Positions 6,220 through 9,596 of a stretch of 9,596 nt of DNA are shown here, in pieces. The stretch spans positions 1-9,596 of the forward strand of contig JARGOJ010000241.1 of NCBI GenBank assembly GCA_029210225.1, in the 5' to 3' direction. The number at the start of each line of letters is the position of its first letter. Within the stretch, counting starts at the first letter, position 1. This DNA is from Planctomycetota bacterium (lineage in GTDB: Bacteria; Planctomycetota; J058; JARGOJ01). Below the pieces are notes generated by a model. That model saw nothing but the letters and a program-made list of their open reading frames with translations. It was not told the DNA's origin and searched no databases. Made by a program: the position numbers and the translations under genes.

Positions 6220-7335
6220 TTAGAGGTCGGGAAAGATTAAGAACTCGCTGAGCTCTGGGAAGAAGGGCTTTGCTCTAGTGACGGAATCGGAGAGGACAAA
6301 GCGGGTGTTTCCGTCAATAAGGGCCTTCTCTAAGGGCGTCCTAAAGCTTCGAGGGCTCGCAAGCAAAGAGTACTTCTCATAGTGGTTCCGGGCTTCTGCT
6401 GGAGCGCCGGAGGCAAGTAAGGCCGCGGCGTGGATGTTGGCAGACGCGTCACCGCCCCATTGCTCGCAAAATTTGATCGCGGTCTGATAATCCTTGGCCC
6501 GGTAGGCGGCGTGAACAACATGCTGAAAGCACAGATCTCTTACCTGGCTTGCGTCGTTAGGGAGTGCCTTTGCGGCAAAATCATAGAAGTCCTGCTTGCT
6601 AAGGTAGAGCCGGGAGGCCAAAAACCAATCGGCGTAGCCTTTTGGATTGTATCGAACATGCTCCTGGAATAAGTTCGCGTTAGGATACTTCTTGCGACTG
6701 TGTGCTATGTGAGCTTCAGCAAGCCGGGCCCACCGAGAGTTTGGGAAGCGACGCTGCATAGTCATTCTTAGCTTCAGCGCGTCTTCGGAAGACTTCTTCC
6801 TATGAGCGTAGGTGACGGCCTCCTCGCAGTCGCGAACCGTGCCATAGGTGAGCCGGGTTCTTAGTCGAATGTAAGTTCGGCGGGCGACATGGTCATCAAT
6901 GGGGGCGAGGGTGAAGGTGAGGCTTGAGCTGTCAGTTTCTTTTGGTGGCTGGGAGTTTGGGCCGTCGATACCCGGTCCATCGTCAACAATGACGATCCCA
7001 GGCCTAAAGGACAGGCGAATGATAATGCTCCCCTCACCTTTGCTTGGGGCATATCTTAGGAAGAGCGTGCCTTTGCCTTCCTCATGGAGACTCCAACGCC
7101 TTGGATTTTCAAGATGGCTGGTGGCGGCTTTGGGAAGGCTCGACAATCTTTTGGGATAGAGCCCTTCCCGCTCGGCAAAATCCTTCACTGCCTCGACAAT
7201 TCTCCTGCTTTGGCGGCGCCGCTTAGCGTCCCTTTGAGTTCGTTGCCAGCTTCGGAAAGGAATGAAGACGACGGCGCTAAGCACCACCAAACCCATCAGT
7301 ATCCACATACCTTTTGCAGCGGTTTTTGCTCGCAC
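6220..7335 (-). CDS. Unrecognised membrane-anchored protein, pilin-like N-terminus and TPR-like C-terminus (copy B)
   Basis: This 371-residue protein is a paralogue of the downstream gene and shares its layout. The membrane helix 'GMWILMGLVVLSAVVF' (9-24) follows a short basic start, and a very basic helix (29-47) comes next. 'VKDFAEREGLYPKRLSSL' (50-67) matches the pseudopilin-like 'G-x-YP..l..L' pattern even better than copy A. A beta-rich section (80-145) and a helical TPR-like half follow. Identity to copy A is highest in the membrane helix, in 'VVHAAYRAKDYQTAIKFCEQW' split over 273-293, and in the tail 'PFFPELSEFLIFPDL' (357-371). No prepilin peptidase site is present. The GTG at 7335 is chosen because the next residues (V-RAKTAAKGMWILMG) align with copy A from its first codon, and the 20 bases up to the GTG are also alike. 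A TTG at 7374 would add 13 residues. The function is unknown. Confidence 0.78.
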   Translation of the reverse strand: MRAKTAAKGMWILMGLVVLSAVVFIPFRSWQRTQRDAKRRRQSRRIVEAVKDFAEREGLYPKRLSSLPKAATSHLENPRRWSLHEEGKGTLFLRYAPSKGEGSIIIRLSFRPGIVIVDDGPGIDGPNSQPPKETDSSSLTFTLAPIDDHVARRTYIRLRTRLTYGTVRDCEEAVTYAHRKKSSEDALKLRMTMQRRFPNSRWARLAEAHIAHSRKKYPNANLFQEHVRYNPKGYADWFLASRLYLSKQDFYDFAAKALPNDASQVRDLCFQHVVHAAYRAKDYQTAIKFCEQWGGDASANIHAAALLASGAPAEARNHYEKYSLLASPRSFRTPLEKALIDGNTRFVLSDSVTRAKPFFPELSEFLIFPDL

Positions 7336-7351
7336 CGGGTTTTCTGTCCTC

Positions 7352-7366
7352 TCGTCGCTTCGACGA
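7352..7366 (-). promoter_or_regulatory. Small perfect hairpin just upstream of copy B ribosome-binding region
   Basis: On the minus strand TCGTCG-AAG-CGACGA forms a 6-base-pair stem with a 3-base loop, directly followed by GAGGACAG, the likely Shine-Dalgarno region of the GTG start at 7335. If the mRNA starts farther upstream, the stem would sit next to the ribosome-binding site and could affect initiation. If translation instead begins at the TTG at 7374, this is simply coding sequence. Confidence 0.35.
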
Positions 7367-7780
7367 ACGATCAACGATCAACGCTGTGAGTCGCTATCTA
7401 GAATGACGGATCGGAGGTCATTTTCTTGGCTCTATTTTGATTTTTATCTCGGTATATGACTCTTTAGCTGGAGATGATTTGGTGCTCATCTGCTGAAAAA
7501 GATGGCACAGAATTTACAAAAGGTCTGAGACAGAAGCGATTGTCTGGGATCTCGTCGTGAAAAGATTTGTATGACATCACGTGCTTTGGCGTAATAGATG
7601 TTCAAGTCATTTTCATAGATGGACGAAGTTTCTTAGGTCGGTCGGTTTGTTGACGGAGCGTGTTTCGCGAAGCCCAAACCGAGACGGTTCTTTATTAAAC
7701 GGTGAAATCGTCGCGCATCTGAGAATGTGACCGGCATTTAAAGATGGGTTTCAACAAGACTTAAATCGATTCTGCAACGC

Positions 7781-7808
7781 TCTGTCAGGCAAAAATGACA
7801 GATTTTTT
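7781..7808 (+). terminator. Terminator-like hairpin with T-run, no known gene upstream
   Basis: TCTGTCA (7781-7787), an 8-base loop and TGACAGA (7796-7802) form a perfect 7-base-pair stem, followed by six T (7803-7808). This is the layout of an intrinsic terminator read on the plus strand. The stem has only three G-C pairs, so it may be weak. No plus-strand gene precedes it in the window. It lies 108 bases before the lipoprotein start, so it may end a small RNA or attenuate the leader of the lipoprotein-secretin operon. Confidence 0.5.
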
Positions 7809-7818
7809 GCGATTCGCA
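7808..7818. repeat. 11-base palindrome TGCGA-T-TCGCA
   Basis: A perfect 5-base inverted repeat around one central base directly follows the T-run of the terminator-like hairpin and lies in the presumed promoter region of the lipoprotein-secretin genes. It could be a small operator, but so short a match may be chance. Confidence 0.3.
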
Positions 7819-7915
7819 TGATAGTCTTTGCGCGCTCAGGAGCTATCAGAGGATGCCCGCTTGCATCCTCTATGATGACCTGAACGTAGCGACACTGACC
7901 CAAGTTGGGGGGCAA

Positions 7916-8437
7916 GTGAAGTCGAGTCGTCACATAATTTTCGCTCTTCTCACCATCCTTCTATGCGCATGTACTACGACCAAGTCTGAGTTGAACGAAG
8001 AGACCGACGATAATCTTCAACCTATTCAAACTTTTTCTTTGCCTGCCGCCGACCGCTTCACAGACGAAGAATACATCGACGACGAAGGGCGACGCCCCGT
8101 CAATATTCGTATTCTTAGCGCTCCAGACATTAGCGCTCGGGAGCACCCGGTCTTTCAACTCGGCGAGAAAGGCTACGACCCAGACAAAGAGCCGATTAAA
8201 GTGCAGCTCCTCAATTACTGGGATGACGCTGGTAACTTCCTCGCCAACATCAACTTCAAAAACACCAGCCGGCAAGTCAGTAAGAACATCTACATTTTTG
8301 GTTACGACCGGTTGGGGCGTCTTGTTTCCACACAGGTGAACAACACCTTCTTTCGGGCCCAACAAAATCTTGTGCGAACTCTGCGCTTTTCCAAACGCGG
8401 CCGAGCGGTGCGCTGGACGATTCTCGTGAAGAACTAA
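7916..8437 (+). CDS. Small outer-membrane lipoprotein upstream of a secretin
   Basis: The 173-residue product starts with a lipoprotein signal peptide: 'KSSRH', hydrophobic core 7-16, and lipobox Leu16-Cys17-Ala18-Cys19 with Thr at +2, which favours the outer membrane. I chose the GTG at 7916, preceded by a GGGGGG Shine-Dalgarno-like run. An in-frame ATG at 7853 also has AGGAG 10 bases before it, but would add 21 residues that spoil the signal peptide. Residues 23-60 are acidic and probably a linker. Residues 62-173 look all-beta, with 'ANINFKNTSRQVSKNIYIFGY' spread over 110-130 and 'DRLGRLVS' after it. This pattern of an N-T turn, strand and 'D..G' recalls YcfL (DUF1425)/FxLYD-type beta-sandwiches. 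That resemblance is weak and by eye only. The stop is 16 bases before the secretin start, so the two are probably co-transcribed. A pilotin-like or accessory role is possible. Confidence 0.75.
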   Translation: MKSSRHIIFALLTILLCACTTTKSELNEETDDNLQPIQTFSLPAADRFTDEEYIDDEGRRPVNIRILSAPDISAREHPVFQLGEKGYDPDKEPIKVQLLNYWDDAGNFLANINFKNTSRQVSKNIYIFGYDRLGRLVSTQVNNTFFRAQQNLVRTLRFSKRGRAVRWTILVKN

Positions 8438-8440
8438 ATT

Positions 8441-8445
8441 AGGAG
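8441..8445 (+). promoter_or_regulatory. Shine-Dalgarno AGGAG for the secretin GTG start
   Basis: AGGAG sits 8 bases before GTG 8454 in the 16-base gap after the lipoprotein stop. It fixes the GTG as the secretin start, and the residues after it form an ideal signal peptide. Confidence 0.8.
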
Positions 8446-8453
8446 ACATCTTA

Positions 8454-9596
8454 GTGAAGAAATTACTGCTGTTTGTCGCTCTCCTGCTCGCTTTCACGAA
8501 CCCTGCATCCGCCCAAGGCAAAAACAAAATTTGGGTCGGCGAACTCAAGAAGCTCAACTTCGTTCAGCCAAAAGATAAAGACCCCTATATCGAAATTGTT
8601 ATCTCGGAAGACCGCACAGCCAAAGCTTTCGGAAAGTATGACCTCCAAAAAACGATCGTTTGGTCTCCTCTCGAAGCCCCCAAGGTAGGAGCGAGGATCC
8701 ACCTCGACGGCGTTTTCCCAGAGAAGTTTCTTAAATCGAAGCAGACTATCAAGGGCGCTATCGTCAAGAACCTGAGCGTTACAACGACGAAGCAAGGCAC
8801 CCAAGATCCCAACTTTCAAACCACTGTCACAGGACGGCAAATTCAACACACCGAGCTCATCGTTGAGAGCGAAAACCCCATCCTCGTCAACACACTGGTC
8901 GTGAAGAATCTGGGTGAAGAAATTATCACTGTGCGCTTTACAATTCAGGTCCGAAAAGACCAGGAGAATAATGCAGCCTGGAAGAACTCCCTGGAGTTCT
9001 CCACCGAAGAGTTCGACCGCCCCGCGACCAAGCCCATTGTGAGCGCCTTCTCCAAGAAGCAAGAATCCTACATCCGCAAAAGCCTTGGAGCGCTCTATGA
9101 GACCGCCGACGAGGTTTATGTCACCGCTGTTTATCCAGTGCGCTTTGCCGACCCGACGACCTTAGCGAATCTCACCAGAGGGCGTATCTCAGCCCTAGGT
9201 CGCATGGACGTCGACAACGATCGGGCAAAAATAGTCGTCACAGACCGCGCTCGCTACGTCCGCAACGTCATCGAAACTCTCCTCGCCCTCGACAAGCGCC
9301 CTCCCCAGGTCACTATTGTTGCCCAAATCATTGAGGTGAATCGCAGCGAAGGAAGCCAGATGGGGGTCGACTTCAACTATCTTGGAAACCGCAAGGGCAG
9401 CGGACTCAATGGCGCCGGCTTTAAGACTTCCGGCATACTCGGGCAGGAGACCATTCTGAATGGTGTCTACCAGAATTTCTCTCGCACAGCGCTGAAGCAA
9501 TTCGCGGCCGATGTCAATGTGCTCCTCGAACGAAGAAAAGCGAAAATTACCGCGCAACCCGTACTCCGCGTGATCAATAACCGCACGGGAACATTC
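8454..9596 (+). CDS. Secretin (GspD/PilQ superfamily), 3' end cut by window edge
   Basis: The frame is open from GTG 8454 to the window end (381 codons). AGGAG lies 8 bases before the GTG. Residues 1-20 are a signal peptide with cleavage after 'PASA'. Residues 21-200 are mixed polar and beta-rich and match no secretin domain I know. From residue 222 the protein is typical: 'VYPVRFADPTTLANL' (226-240), then 'MDVDNDRAKIVVTD' and 'VIETLLALDKRPPQVTIVAQIIEVN' split over 251-296. This is the end of the N1-like ring domain leading into the barrel strand. 'QMGVDFNYLG' (302-311) and 'LLERRKAKITAQPVLRVINN' (357-376) match the secretin core, where a similar segment reads 'aLl..gkakvlarPrl.t.nn'. Secretins form outer-membrane multimeric gates for type II, type III, type IV pilus or phage systems. 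Which one this belongs to is not decidable here, since the rest of the barrel and the downstream genes are outside the window. Confidence 0.88.
   Translation, partial: MKKLLLFVALLLAFTNPASAQGKNKIWVGELKKLNFVQPKDKDPYIEIVISEDRTAKAFGKYDLQKTIVWSPLEAPKVGARIHLDGVFPEKFLKSKQTIKGAIVKNLSVTTTKQGTQDPNFQTTVTGRQIQHTELIVESENPILVNTLVVKNLGEEIITVRFTIQVRKDQENNAAWKNSLEFSTEEFDRPATKPIVSAFSKKQESYIRKSLGALYETADEVYVTAVYPVRFADPTTLANLTRGRISALGRMDVDNDRAKIVVTDRARYVRNVIETLLALDKRPPQVTIVAQIIEVNRSEGSQMGVDFNYLGNRKGSGLNGAGFKTSGILGQETILNGVYQNFSRTALKQFAADVNVLLERRKAKITAQPVLRVINNRTGTF

Larger units (their letters stand above)
7336..7915. other. Divergent intergenic region with no supported gene
   Basis: About 580 bases separate leftward copy B from the rightward lipoprotein, so promoters in both directions must lie here. 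I find no reading frame with a recognisable product. Visible structure is a hairpin before copy B (7352-7366), a tandem 7-mer ACGATCA near 7367-7380, a terminator-like hairpin with T-run (7781-7808) and an 11-base palindrome (7808-7818). A weak plus-strand promoter candidate is ATGACA (7795-7800), 16 bases, CATGAT (7817-7822), but it overlaps the hairpin. The stretch is visibly more AT-rich than the genes on either side. Confidence 0.5.

Noticed and set aside
7853..7915. Upstream ATG start for the lipoprotein, with AGGAG 10 bases before it
   Set aside because: It would put 21 polar residues before the signal peptide. The GTG at 7916 gives a normal lipoprotein signal, though a short leader peptide from the ATG cannot be ruled out.
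7751..7933. 60-codon minus-strand frame in the divergent intergenic region
   Set aside because: It overlaps the terminator-like hairpin and the lipoprotein leader, and has no recognisable features or Shine-Dalgarno support.
7961..8557. Long minus-strand reading frame opposite the lipoprotein gene
   Set aside because: It is antisense to the lipoprotein, which has a lipobox, Shine-Dalgarno and operon spacing. The antisense product has no signal, domain or ribosome-binding site.
8463..9062. 199-codon minus-strand frame opposite the secretin
   Set aside because: The plus strand encodes a recognisable signal peptide and secretin core in one unbroken frame; the antisense frame is a shadow of its codon bias.
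9195..9557. 120-codon minus-strand frame near the right edge
   Set aside because: It lies opposite the best-conserved part of the secretin and has no recognisable motif.
1..9596. CRISPR arrays, tRNA/rRNA genes, insertion sequences, phage or toxin-antitoxin genes
   Set aside because: No regularly spaced repeats, cloverleaf or rRNA sequence, transposase motifs or terminal inverted repeats were seen on either strand.

Overview
The window looks like chromosomal DNA of a diderm (Gram-negative-type) bacterium of moderate GC content. It encodes an outer-membrane secretin, a lipoprotein with a lipobox, and Sec-type signal peptides, and most genes carry Shine-Dalgarno sites. The phylum cannot be fixed by eye. 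A delta-proteobacterial/myxococcal-like or PVC-like lineage is a guess only. There are no rRNA or tRNA genes, CRISPR arrays, transposases or phage genes.

Left part (1-4811, all minus strand). A signal-peptide protein with HEAT/ARM-like helical repeats runs off the left edge. After a 277-base gap comes a tight housekeeping operon, transcribed right to left: UMF1-type MFS transporter (4811-3414), SEX4-like dual-specificity phosphatase (3388-2786), rsmH 16S rRNA methyltransferase (2796-1885, overlapping the phosphatase by 11 bases) and holB-like DNA polymerase III delta' (1853-831). rsmH is not next to mraZ or ftsL/ftsI, so it lies outside the usual division/cell-wall cluster.

Middle part (4905-7335, minus strand). 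Two tandem paralogues of about 370 residues each have one uncleaved N-terminal membrane helix, a pilin-like 'G(L)xP' segment with a beta-rich stretch, a helical TPR-like C-terminal half and a near-identical C-terminal tail. I do not recognise a named family. Both appear to start at GTG, and the start region is conserved between the copies.

Right part (7336-9596). About 580 bases without a convincing gene hold a terminator-like hairpin with a T-run and a short palindrome. Then two plus-strand genes follow: a small lipoprotein (GTG 7916-8437) and the first 381 codons of a secretin (GTG 8454 to the window end), 16 bases apart and so probably one operon. The secretin has a clear secretin-type N1-like/start-of-barrel region but an unrecognised 200-residue N-terminal part.

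The most interesting possibility is that the lipoprotein, the secretin and the divergently oriented pilin-like/TPR paralogues belong to one poorly described envelope or export machine. That link rests on adjacency and weak fold-level resemblance only.
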